DNA of 12,014 nucleotides from contig USKH01000016.1 in the NCBI GenBank assembly GCA_900555125.1, positions 1 to 12,014 on the forward strand, in the 5' to 3' direction. The position numbers and the translations under genes are program-made. Below the pieces are notes generated by a model. The model saw only the letters and a program-made list of their open reading frames with translations. It made no database searches and had not been told where the DNA came from. Position 1 is the first letter of the stretch. Each line of letters begins with the position of its first letter. Origin of the DNA: an uncultured Clostridium sp. (lineage in GTDB: Bacteria; Bacillota; Clostridia; Christensenellales; Pumilibacteraceae). Shown here piece after piece: positions 1 through 6,781 of the stretch.

Positions 1-524
1 AAGTCTGTGTCGCCTGCGGTAATATTCTGCCCTTCAAACAGAAAATGCCCGCGATTTTTGATTATGTGGTGAATGGCAAGATACAAAAGTCGCACGTCGG
101 TAATACCGCGCGCTTGTTGCGGGTCGAGAAATGCCGCGCGCAAATGATAAATCGTGGGAAACTTTTTATAAAATTCTTTGTCACCGAACGCCTCGTCATG
201 GAAAATCGCGTCTTTACCGTCAATCGTTTTATCGGTTTCTACAAACTTGCTCTGCTCCATACGAATGAAAAACGCCGGATCGACAGCATAGACTTCGGGT
301 GCGAAAAGCTCCTGTAAAAGCTTTATTCTCTGACGAACACGAGCGGTACGTCTTCTCGCCGTGCGATAACCGCGACGTTCCGCCGCCGTTTTTGCCGGAT
401 CGAAAAGATATGCTCCCCACATGTCTTTCCCTTTTGCCCGAAGAAGGTTGTACTGTCGGTCGGTTACCGCCCATCCCACAGAATCGGTGCCTATGTCCAA
501 TCCCACATAATAATTTTCTCTCAT
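1..524 (-). CDS. cas9: Cas9 endonuclease, N-terminal part (type II CRISPR-Cas), cut by window edge
   Basis: RNA-guided DNA endonuclease of a type II CRISPR system; the first 174 codons are visible and the frame is open to the left edge. The start is MRENYYVGLDIGTDSVGWAV, the RuvC-I motif, with the catalytic Asp at residue 10 exactly as in S. pyogenes Cas9. An Arg-rich bridge helix follows at about residues 48-70 (AERRGYRTARRRTARVRQR), then the start of the REC lobe with the conserved FPTIYHLR motif and HIIKNRGHFLFEG. ATG at 524 is chosen because RuvC-I begins there and a GGAG lies at 536-539, 11 bases upstream. A tracrRNA gene diverges from it at about 564. The HNH and PAM-interacting domains lie outside the window, so subtype (II-A or II-C) cannot be settled; the N-terminal layout and repeat-like anti-repeat resemble the large Bacillota forms. 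No frameshift is seen in the visible part. Confidence 0.96.
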   Translation of the reverse strand, partial: MRENYYVGLDIGTDSVGWAVTDRQYNLLRAKGKDMWGAYLFDPAKTAAERRGYRTARRRTARVRQRIKLLQELFAPEVYAVDPAFFIRMEQSKFVETDKTIDGKDAIFHDEAFGDKEFYKKFPTIYHLRAAFLDPQQARGITDVRLLYLAIHHIIKNRGHFLFEGQNITAGDTD

Positions 525-528
525 TTGC

Positions 529-557
529 TTGACTTCTCCTTTTTTTTGTGATATTAT
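529..557 (+). promoter_or_regulatory. Promoter of the tracrRNA
   Basis: TTGACT (529-534), a 17-base spacer, and TATTAT (552-557) form a near-consensus sigma-A promoter. The predicted start at about 564-565 falls just before the anti-repeat. The -35 box overlaps the region between the cas9 start codon and its Shine-Dalgarno sequence, so the two divergent genes share these bases. Confidence 0.75.
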
Positions 558-568
558 ATTTATGAAAT

Positions 569-605
569 GGTTGACTACCATTTAAAATTACACCATTAGT
601 TCAAA
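569..605 (+). other. tracrRNA anti-repeat
   Basis: Read on the minus strand this stretch begins TTTGAACTAATGG and ends GGTAGTCAACC, the look of a whole type II repeat, which often starts GTTTGA or GTTTTA and ends near CAAAC, about 36 nt long. It predicts the repeat of the array outside the window. It is a single copy, so it is an anti-repeat rather than an array. Confidence 0.75.
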
Positions 606-653
606 TAAAGTTTTTTCAACCTGCCGCGCAAGCGGTGCATACGATGTGTGCGC

Positions 654-685
654 AAAGGACTCGTTTTCGGGTCCTTTTGTTTTTT
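654..685 (+). terminator. tracrRNA terminator
   Basis: AAAGGACTCG (654-663), loop TTTT, CGGGTCCTTT (668-677): a 10-bp stem with one T-G pair, followed by TGTTTTTT. It is a strong intrinsic terminator in the plus direction. Read on the minus strand it has no U-tract after the stem, so it should not stop transcripts heading into cas9. Confidence 0.9.
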
Positions 686-700
686 AAAGGCACTTTTTAT

Positions 701-730
701 ATTATCACAGGCAAAAAACATATTTGTCAT
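701..730 (-). promoter_or_regulatory. Candidate proximal promoter for cas9
   Basis: On the minus strand ATGACA (730-725), an 18-base spacer, and GATAAT (706-701), with an extended -10 TGT directly in front of the -10 box. The predicted start near 694 gives a cas9 leader of about 170 nt that is antisense to the whole tracrRNA. The -35 lies inside the left half of the dyad at 724-755. Confidence 0.45.
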
Positions 731-764
731 ACATAACCTTTGCCGATTATGACAAGATCTGACA
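724..764. promoter_or_regulatory. Inverted and direct repeats, possible operator
   Basis: TTGTCATA (724-731) and TATGACAA (748-755) are a perfect 8-base inverted repeat with a 16-base spacer. TGACA also recurs at 750-754 and 760-764, ten bases apart, about one helical turn. The left half covers the -35 of the proximal cas9 promoter candidate, and the group lies downstream of the distal one, a placement suited to a repressor. No regulator gene is visible, and a chance palindrome is possible. Confidence 0.35.
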
Positions 765-786
765 CTATAAACTGCTTATTATAATA

Positions 787-815
787 ATTATACCGCATAC
801 AGTTAAAAAAGTCAA
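787..815 (-). promoter_or_regulatory. Candidate main promoter for cas9
   Basis: On the minus strand TTGACT (815-810), a 17-base spacer, and TATAAT (792-787), one mismatch from consensus. No gene is nearer on that strand than cas9, about 255 bases from the predicted start near 780. The leader would cross the dyad and the complete tracrRNA gene in antisense. Confidence 0.65.
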
Positions 816-873
816 TATAAAAGCACCGGAAATAAATCACAATTAAAATAAACTTAGACAAGGTTGACATTGT

Positions 874-1119
874 ATGGCTCAATATACTAAACCATATGGT
901 GATTTTAATGTTTTTTCAAAAAAACTTCAACAGAGAAACGGACAAACAACCGTTATCGCAGAGTTACCGCCGAAAGACAATGCCGCCACCGACCGGTAAT
1001 TAAATGTAAAAAAATCGATGCTCTCTGCCAACAACCTGAATCCTCATGCCTATCTGCCTTACAATACAAAAGGATTTACACTTTTTATCAAGAAACAATC
1101 TGGCAGTAATGACCGTTGA
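874..1119 (+). pseudogene. Short interrupted reading frame, possible gene relic
   Basis: ATG at 874 opens 41 codons (MAQYTKPYGDFNVFSKKL to ATDR) ending at TAA 997-999. The same frame continues at once for 39 more codons, including ATG at 1018 (MLSANNLNPHAYLPYNTKGF), to TGA 1117-1119. One stop separates two hydrophilic, protein-like segments, which suggests a decayed coding fragment. No Shine-Dalgarno sequence is clear in front of either ATG. The NLNPHAYL segment faintly recalls the NGLNPYxYL tail of IS66-type transposases, but this is too short to claim. It could equally be two chance frames. Confidence 0.25.
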
Positions 1120-1141
1120 TAAGGTTGAAAATAGTGTTTAA

Positions 1142-1184
1142 AAAGAAAAATGTCCCCCTATACCAAAGGGAACACTTTTCTTTG
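1142..1184 (-). terminator. Second, distal terminator of the lipoprotein gene
   Basis: On the minus strand AAAAGTGTTCCC and GGGGACATTTTT pair over about 12 positions with two G-U pairs and a loop of about ten bases, followed by CTTTTT. On the plus strand two of these pairs become A-C mismatches, so the minus orientation is favoured. It may back up the terminator at 1261-1302. Confidence 0.6.
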
Positions 1185-1260
1185 TAATAGTTATGCTTTA
1201 ATCACTTCTATTCGCATAGAACCGAATAATCGAATGTAATAGCAATAGCTATATGCACTT

Positions 1261-1302
1261 AAAAAGTGTCCGCACCGGAGGCGCATGTCCTCCGGCGGGA
1301 AC
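1261..1302 (-). terminator. Terminator of the large lipoprotein gene
   Basis: On the minus strand GTTCCCGCCGGAGG (1302-1289) pairs with CCTCCGGTGCGGAC (1281-1268) around a 7-base loop, with one C-C mismatch and some G-T pairs; ACTTTTT follows. It starts 27 bases after the stop codon of the lipoprotein gene, the expected place for a rho-independent terminator. Confidence 0.85.
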
Positions 1303-1328
1303 AACTTATTAGGTTTTTAGTAGTTTAC

Positions 1329-4300
1329 TTATTTCGCAATGATAACGTTGATTTCGGTGGTTATCGTTGCGGCAGTAAGTAAGTTCTTCAATGCGGTTTT
1401 AACAGCAGTTTCATCGGCAAAATTAAGAGTAGTATTAGCACTTCCGTTGATAGAAACCATCATGAGAGTTGTTTCAGCTGCCAATTTTTCATGAAGCTTA
1501 TTGTAGATCATTCCGACTACTTCGTCAAGCTTAGCGTCATCCTTGAATTCAAATCCGTTGGGAGTAGAATTGAAGTAAATGCTCTTGGTGAGTACAGTAT
1601 CGAGAGCGATGCTACCGGTAACTTTAATCTCGGTAATCGAGGGAGCTACCTTTGCCTGCCAATCGGTGTTGACGGACGGATCGTTGTACTGTTCGAAGCT
1701 TACGCTGTTCTTTTTGTAAACACGCGCATCGCAGTTTTTGCACAGCCAGTATGCAGAACCAAGAACTTCGTTACCTTCTTCGTCATAGGAAGGAGCAACA
1801 AATACGTTGAGTTCATAGATCAAGTGACCGGGATCCATATCGAAGGTGGTAAGAACGTGTTCGGTTTCTTCAAAGTCGAGCAAGCCGTTTTTAGCGGTAG
1901 TATAGTAGAAGTTTCCGTCATATGCCCCGGTTGCGTCAAGTTTACCGTCTTTATCGACATCTTTAGTCATTGCAATTCCCTTATCGGTGAGGTACTTAGC
2001 AACGTCACGCTGATAGATAACCGCCTTGGGAATATTATTGTTTTCTTCGTAGATGTACTTAGAGTCGATGTCGCAACCTTCGTGTGCGCACTTGAATGCC
2101 TTAACGACATATCCGAGCGTACAGTCGGCTTTTACAGATGCACCCTCTGCGTCAACCTTAACGATTTCAAGCGAGAAATTATGTCCGAGTGCAGCGATTT
2201 CACGAACGTCTTCATATTCGCAAACAGAGCAGATTCTGTGTTCGGAGCCCTTGTTTACGCAAGTTGCAGCGGTAACTACATTATAAGCTCCTTCGTTAGG
2301 ATAGGTATGACCCTTTGCAGCAATGATAACTTTTGCGTCTTCTTTATTTGCAACAGCAGCGTCTGCGGTAGCGGACTTCCAAGCGTCACATCTCTTGCAG
2401 TTGATGTAGTAGTATCCTTCTTCGGTGCAGTTGGAATCTTTGTAGAATTCTTCGCCAAGTTCTTTAACTTCTTCAGCGGTGGTCCAATCATGTCCGAGTG
2501 CAGGAATAACTTCTGCAGTTGTTTCATCTTTTGCATCGCAACGGGTGCAATGATGATATCTCTTGCCGGTTGCTTCGCATGTAGCGGGCTCATCATCTAC
2601 CCAAGCATCAGACCAATTGTGTCCGAGTGCGGGCTCAACAAGCATAGCCGCGGTGAGAGATGCAACACCATCCGAGCCAATCGTGATACCGAGGTGGCTT
2701 GCCATAAATTCAGCGTTTTCACCGAGTCCCTTAACTTTTACTTCGATAGCAGCAGCTTCCTGTCCTTCGAGATACTCTTTGGTGATCTGAAGTCCACAGA
2801 TAGAGCAGCTTGCTTTCCAAAGACCGGTTTCGGTGCAGGTAGCATCGGTTACGATTTCGAGAACAACATTGTGCGGTGTGAGCAGCTTAATAGGTGCGTC
2901 GCAAATGGTGCAATGATAGTATCCGTCGTTGCTTACTTCGCTGTAGCAGGTGATGTCAGGTTCTTTATGGGAGATACCCTTAATCTGAATGCCGCAGTAT
3001 ACGCAGTTCTGAGAATGGTAGCAGTCGGAAGTAGGTACGTCGTATACGTGGTGAGTGAGAACATTTTCGGCGCAGGTAGCGCAAGTGAATGCGTCGCACT
3101 TCTTGATGTGAGTGTGCGTTACTGTACAATCATCGGCACAAGCACTGGGATTGTAAGCATATGCAACAGCACCGGCATCATCTGCACCGCAGGAAACGTT
3201 AAATTCATTGACATAGGCAACGTTAGCCCAGGTGAACTTACCGTTTTCGACAACAAGGTTGCCGTGTTCGTCGGTAACAGCTACGCCGTGAGCAACGTTT
3301 GCAATTGCGTTTTCGTTGTTGACGAGCTTGTCGTTTTCACCGTTATTCTGAATCTTATCGGTTGCGCCGATACCGTCGGTGTTGTTAGCGTCGTTGATAT
3401 AGTTGTACTTATGGCAGACAGAGCACTTTGTCAGAACGATAAGTTTAGCTGCCTTGCAATCTCTATCGGTGTACTTGAAGGTTCCGTCTTCGTTTTCGGT
3501 GAAGGAAACGATAACGTACTCGGTTTCAAACTTATGACCTGCAGGATCCTTAGCGACAAACACGTTGTACTTGTCTTCTTCGAAGGTTTCGTCCCACAAA
3601 ACGTCATATTCGCGAGCTGCAAACTCATCGGCCTTTTCGGTTTCGCCGGCTTCGGTAAGAGCTGCGAGATAAGCGTCTGCACAAGCTTTGATGTATCCGG
3701 CAGTAGCTTTTTCTACCATGGTATAGGTAGCGGTTTCATCGGTAACGACTGCTTTCGGCAAGCATTTTTCCGGATGATCCTCGGTAATATTGAGATAAGA
3801 CAATCCGGTTATGTCGAGATAGTACGAGCATTCAGCCTGAACGCCGGGGATTGCGTGTCTTCCGCAAGTATAAACATACTTGGTAGGAGTTACGCAAGCT
3901 GCGCTTTCGGCAATTTCTACAGCTTCATGATAGTACATTCTGTAGGAATACATCTCGTAGTGTTCGGTGTAAGTGGTATCGTACTTCGTAACGGGTACTA
4001 CTTCGCCTACAGTGGCACCGGGTCTTACATAAGTTTCCTCGGTGGGCTTAGCTTCGGTAAGGTTGTAAGCGGCATAATCACCGTCTTTGCCATGGCAATT
4101 CTTGCAGGCAATGATGCTCTTGCTTACATATCCGCACATAATCAGTTCGTCGGGATCGATTACAGCGGCAACGTTTTCGAAGTCATGAGCGGCAGCGGCA
4201 AGTCTTCCTGCGTCTGCCTTGATTTCGGTAGTAGCATAAACTTTAAGAGTTACGCCGCCAAGCTTTTCATAACGTCCGGTGAACGCAGATTCACCTGCGG

Positions 4301-6548
4301 TTGCATAGGTGCCGGTTGCGACTTTGTTTTCGGCGTCAGCCATAGCGCCGCATTCGTCACAGTAGTAAACGAACTTTTCGTCGCCTTTTTTGTAGAGAAC
4401 GTTACACTGAGCAATGGTAAGGTCCGTAGTGCAAGCTGCATCTTCATAGTAAGTCAGAACGTCGGCAACGTATTTAGCGTAAATCTTCTTTTCGCTTGAG
4501 CCGCTGCCGATAGTCATGCAGTGAGCAAGGATGGATACAGGAGCACTCTTGATGTCTGCTGCGGTAGCGCCTGCCTGATAATGGCAACGAGAGCATTCCC
4601 AAGCGGTATATCCTTCGGCATAGCAGGTAGCGTAATGAGAGACCTGAGCGTCGCCGAAGTTATGTCCGAGAGCCGAAGTATTGCCGTCGGTATATCTTAC
4701 CTTACACATGTCGCAAATCTTCTTGATGCTTCCGCCTTCGGTGCAGGTTGCGGCAGTTATGGTGCAATACTCGTTAAGCTTTTCGGTGTCTTCTTTGATT
4801 CCTTCATAAATTGCAAGGATGTTTTCCTTTGCATATTCGGGCAGATAAGCGTACTTGCCGCCTTCTGCGAAATAAACGTTGATATCAACCTTTTCATAGA
4901 CAGAATCGGCGATAGCATAGGTGTGATCGATCTTATCGAGAGTATGTTTTTCTCCGCAGTTTGCGCAGACTTCATAGCCGTTGTCCTGGCAGGTAGCGCC
5001 TACAACAACTTCAAAGTTGTGACCGGTTGCGACAGAACCTTCGACAGGTACATATTCGGTGGTAGCTCCGCAAACGGTGCAAAGCTGATAAGCCATAGCG
5101 CCTTCGGTGCAGGTAGCTTCCTTAACCATATCGGTGTACTGATGTCCGGTTGCTTCGAGAACGTCGATTTTAGTAGCCGAGCAAGCTTTGCAGGTGGAGA
5201 GAACCTGACCGTCAGCCGTGCAAGTAGCTTCGGTTCTGCGAGTGGCTTCCCAATCGTGACCGGCTGCTTCGGTTGTTTCGGTGGTAAACTGGTTTCCGCA
5301 AAGTTTGCAAGTTTCCATAGTGTATCCGCCTGCGGTGCAGGTAGCGGCTACTACTACTTTCTTAGCTTCGTCATATTCGTGATCGAGCTTGTTCAAAACG
5401 GTGGTAGCGCCATTCTTGCCGCAACGCGAGCACATCATGGTCTTGAATCCTGCAGCGGTGCAGGTAGCGGGAACTTCGGCTGCGACTTCGGAGAAATCGT
5501 GTCCGAGTTTTTCATAGGTTTCGGTTACGTCTTTGTGACCGCAAACTTCGCAGGTATAGTACTTGCTTCCCTCGTTTTCGCAGGTAGCGGCAACGATGGT
5601 AGCTTCTTCGCCATATTTGTGAGCGAGTTTGTCGGTTTCGGTGATCTGCTTCTTTCCGCAGACATCACATTCCTGAACGGTTACACCCTTGGAAGTGCAA
5701 GTAGCTTTGGTTTCGGAAATGAGGCTGTATGCGTGGGGAGCGATATCGCCGGTGAAATCGGTTTTTTCTACATATCCGCAGATCTTGCAGGTCTGTTCTC
5801 TGTGAGCAGCTTCCTGACAAGTAGCGCTGACGTTGGTAATGTCGCCGAAAGTATGTACGTCGGATACGGGAAGAAGGGTAGTCTTTTCCTTATCGCAAAC
5901 GGTGCAGCGTTCAAGAACGGTACCTGCGGTTTTGCAAGTAGCGTCGATTCTGCTTACTTCTACGTAATTATGATTACCGGTAGCGGGTGCGCCCTTAACG
6001 TACTGAATATCGCCGCAAGTAGCGCAGGTTCTGAGGGTATAACCGTCGGCTCCGCAAGTAGCGGCTACCGCTTCGTCAACATATGCGTGACCGGTAGCGA
6101 GCAAAGTTTCTTCGCTTACTACAGTGCCGCAATCCTGGCAAACGACTTTCTTGCTTCCGTTGGTGATGCAGGTTGCTGCAACGACAACTTCGGAGGTGTG
6201 AAGATGTCCGGTTGCTTTGGTAACGTCGGATTTTTCTTCAAAACCGCAAGTTTTACAGGTCTTGACGGTATAACCGTCGGTCGTGCAAGTAGCAGGAACT
6301 ACTTCTGCGGTACCATAGTCGTGACCTTTTGCCGGCGTCGGTTCCATATAAGCATAGCCGCAGTCTTCGCAGGTATGGGTGATAAAGCCGCCCGCGACGC
6401 AAGTTGCGGTGTCTTCGCTGAGTTTGAACTTAGAATGGGTACATTCTTTGTTGCAAGCTGCGAGAGATACGCAAGCCACGCTCATGATAACCAAAGACAA
6501 CAAGGCAATCAGTAACTTTGATACTTTCTTGTTAACTTGATTTTTCAT
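1329..6548 (-). CDS. Giant secreted lipoprotein made of Cys-rich ATC/CxxCG/GH repeats
   Basis: Predicted 1739-residue surface lipoprotein of unknown function. ATG at 6548 is chosen over an in-frame ATG at 6599: AAGGAG lies 7 bases upstream, a lipoprotein signal peptide begins there, and the upstream ATG would sit only about 7 bases from the predicted transcription start. Residues 1-31 are a signal peptide (basic MKNQVNKKVSK, then a hydrophobic core) ending in lipobox LAAC, with C32 as the lipidated residue. About fifteen modules run from roughly residue 36 to 670, each with ATC, then 9-11 residues, CxxCG, then GH plus an aromatic residue. A degenerate middle (about 680-1230) keeps scattered CxxC pairs. 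Four clearer modules lie at about 1236-1460, and a repeat-free, nearly Cys-free tail from about 1600 may be a separate domain. Similar repeats occur in large surface proteins of gut Clostridia, as far as I recall. No sortase motif, transmembrane tail or enzymatic motif is seen. The Cys3-His pattern could bind metal or form disulfides; that is inference. Confidence 0.93.
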   Translation of the reverse strand: MKNQVNKKVSKLLIALLSLVIMSVACVSLAACNKECTHSKFKLSEDTATCVAGGFITHTCEDCGYAYMEPTPAKGHDYGTAEVVPATCTTDGYTVKTCKTCGFEEKSDVTKATGHLHTSEVVVAATCITNGSKKVVCQDCGTVVSEETLLATGHAYVDEAVAATCGADGYTLRTCATCGDIQYVKGAPATGNHNYVEVSRIDATCKTAGTVLERCTVCDKEKTTLLPVSDVHTFGDITNVSATCQEAAHREQTCKICGYVEKTDFTGDIAPHAYSLISETKATCTSKGVTVQECDVCGKKQITETDKLAHKYGEEATIVAATCENEGSKYYTCEVCGHKDVTETYEKLGHDFSEVAAEVPATCTAAGFKTMMCSRCGKNGATTVLNKLDHEYDEAKKVVVAATCTAGGYTMETCKLCGNQFTTETTEAAGHDWEATRRTEATCTADGQVLSTCKACSATKIDVLEATGHQYTDMVKEATCTEGAMAYQLCTVCGATTEYVPVEGSVATGHNFEVVVGATCQDNGYEVCANCGEKHTLDKIDHTYAIADSVYEKVDINVYFAEGGKYAYLPEYAKENILAIYEGIKEDTEKLNEYCTITAATCTEGGSIKKICDMCKVRYTDGNTSALGHNFGDAQVSHYATCYAEGYTAWECSRCHYQAGATAADIKSAPVSILAHCMTIGSGSSEKKIYAKYVADVLTYYEDAACTTDLTIAQCNVLYKKGDEKFVYYCDECGAMADAENKVATGTYATAGESAFTGRYEKLGGVTLKVYATTEIKADAGRLAAAAHDFENVAAVIDPDELIMCGYVSKSIIACKNCHGKDGDYAAYNLTEAKPTEETYVRPGATVGEVVPVTKYDTTYTEHYEMYSYRMYYHEAVEIAESAACVTPTKYVYTCGRHAIPGVQAECSYYLDITGLSYLNITEDHPEKCLPKAVVTDETATYTMVEKATAGYIKACADAYLAALTEAGETEKADEFAAREYDVLWDETFEEDKYNVFVAKDPAGHKFETEYVIVSFTENEDGTFKYTDRDCKAAKLIVLTKCSVCHKYNYINDANNTDGIGATDKIQNNGENDKLVNNENAIANVAHGVAVTDEHGNLVVENGKFTWANVAYVNEFNVSCGADDAGAVAYAYNPSACADDCTVTHTHIKKCDAFTCATCAENVLTHHVYDVPTSDCYHSQNCVYCGIQIKGISHKEPDITCYSEVSNDGYYHCTICDAPIKLLTPHNVVLEIVTDATCTETGLWKASCSICGLQITKEYLEGQEAAAIEVKVKGLGENAEFMASHLGITIGSDGVASLTAAMLVEPALGHNWSDAWVDDEPATCEATGKRYHHCTRCDAKDETTAEVIPALGHDWTTAEEVKELGEEFYKDSNCTEEGYYYINCKRCDAWKSATADAAVANKEDAKVIIAAKGHTYPNEGAYNVVTAATCVNKGSEHRICSVCEYEDVREIAALGHNFSLEIVKVDAEGASVKADCTLGYVVKAFKCAHEGCDIDSKYIYEENNNIPKAVIYQRDVAKYLTDKGIAMTKDVDKDGKLDATGAYDGNFYYTTAKNGLLDFEETEHVLTTFDMDPGHLIYELNVFVAPSYDEEGNEVLGSAYWLCKNCDARVYKKNSVSFEQYNDPSVNTDWQAKVAPSITEIKVTGSIALDTVLTKSIYFNSTPNGFEFKDDAKLDEVVGMIYNKLHEKLAAETTLMMVSINGSANTTLNFADETAVKTALKNLLTAATITTEINVIIAK
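2174..2843 (-). repeat. C-terminal cluster of Cys-rich modules
   Basis: Four modules of the lipoprotein with the pattern seen in its N-terminal half: ATCTETG..CSICG, ATCEATG..CTRCD..ALGHDW, NCTEEG..CKRCD..KGHTY and ATCVNKG..CSVCE..ALGHNF. The spacing is looser than in the N-terminal cluster, and the last residue of CxxCG is often not Gly. Confidence 0.8.
4521..6443 (-). repeat. N-terminal array of about fifteen Cys-rich protein modules
   Basis: Tandem coding repeat of about 36-46 codons per unit. Each unit carries ATC, then a CxxC pair usually followed by Gly, then Gly-His or Ala-His and an aromatic residue. Examples of unit starts are ATCTTDGYTVKTCKTCG, ATCENEGSKYYTCEVCG and ATCTAAGFKTMMCSRCG. 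At the DNA level short blocks such as GTGCAGGTAGC (plus strand) recur at unit starts, but units have diverged, so this is an old expansion rather than a recent one. Confidence 0.88.
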
Positions 6549-6612
6549 TGATTTACTCCTTACAAGTTTTTTTAAATGCGCATAACTATTACTATCCACA
6601 TTCGTATACTAA

Positions 6613-6641
6613 ATTATAGCAAAGAATAACGATACTGTCAA
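6613..6641 (-). promoter_or_regulatory. Consensus promoter of the lipoprotein gene
   Basis: On the minus strand TTGACA (6641-6636), a 17-base spacer, and TATAAT (6618-6613): full consensus in both boxes. The predicted start near 6606 gives a leader of about 58 nt and leaves the gene independent of the upstream ribosomal cluster. Confidence 0.92.
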
Positions 6642-6754
6642 GCGGTTGTTAAAAAATAATAGCGAAATTTTGCGAAATAACGCACGTATTTTTTGTTTTA
6701 CCGCCCCGCTTACGAAAAATTCCTTGCCGAAAGCTAAATATCGTTGTTCTTTGT

Positions 6755-6781
6755 CTCCGAATTACGTCGGAGCCGTTTTTT
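6755..6781 (+). terminator. Hairpin with T-run between rplQ and the lipoprotein gene
   Basis: CTCCGA (6755-6760), loop ATTACG, TCGGAG (6767-6772), then CCGTTTTTT. It has terminator form in the plus direction, shielding the end of the ribosomal cluster from opposing transcripts. Read on the minus strand, after rplQ, the stem is followed by ACAAAG and so lacks a U-tract. It may still mark the 3' end of the rplQ transcript, since no better minus-strand terminator is seen in 6650-6823. Confidence 0.45.

Larger units (their letters stand above)
564..685 (+). ncRNA. tracrRNA of the type II CRISPR system
   Basis: Trans-activating CRISPR RNA of about 120 nt, divergent from cas9; it would pair with CRISPR repeat RNA and load Cas9. 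In order the sequence shows: an anti-repeat at 569-605; an A/U-rich linker with AAATAAAG; a hairpin CCGC-GCAA-GCGG at 624-635 in the nexus position, extendable by two G-U pairs; a hairpin GCATAC-GAT-GTGTGC at 637-651; and a terminator hairpin at 654-677 with a U-tail to 685. It has its own promoter just upstream. GGTTGA (569-574) and TCAACC (616-621) could pair, enclosing the anti-repeat when no crRNA is bound. Identification rests on position next to cas9, the repeat-like anti-repeat and the ordered hairpins; the matching CRISPR array is not in the window to prove pairing. Confidence 0.86.
686..1328. other. Intergenic region between tracrRNA and the large lipoprotein gene
   Basis: AT-rich DNA of about 640 bases without a convincing intact gene. 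It holds two minus-strand promoter candidates for cas9 (701-730, 787-815), a dyad and direct repeats at 724-764, a short interrupted reading frame (874-1119), and two minus-strand terminators (1142-1184, 1261-1302). Nothing is recognised at about 1185-1260. Confidence 0.7.

Noticed and set aside
229..474. Minus-strand frame of 81 codons within the cas9 start region
   Set aside because: It is out of frame with, and fully contained in, the well-supported cas9 N-terminus.
569..605. A CRISPR array at the anti-repeat
   Set aside because: Only one copy exists, followed directly by tracrRNA hairpins and a terminator; no second repeat or spacer is present in the window.
1491..4499. Open plus-strand frame of about 1000 codons opposite the lipoprotein gene
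   Set aside because: It mirrors the repeat-biased codon use of the minus-strand gene, gives a Val/Phe/Ser/Cys-rich product without domain or ribosome binding site, and the minus-strand frame has signal peptide, promoter and terminators.
3411..4600. Three CxxCH motifs in the lipoprotein (CSRCH, CKNCHGKDG, CSVCH) suggesting a c-type cytochrome
   Set aside because: They lie in a protein where nearly twenty CxxC pairs are normally followed by Gly, so a few His variants are expected. No distal heme ligand pattern or cytochrome maturation gene is visible.
4521..6515. Open plus-strand frame of about 660 codons opposite the Cys-module array
   Set aside because: Same reason: a shadow of the repeated coding strand, with low-complexity Gly/Ser/Phe content and no start signals.
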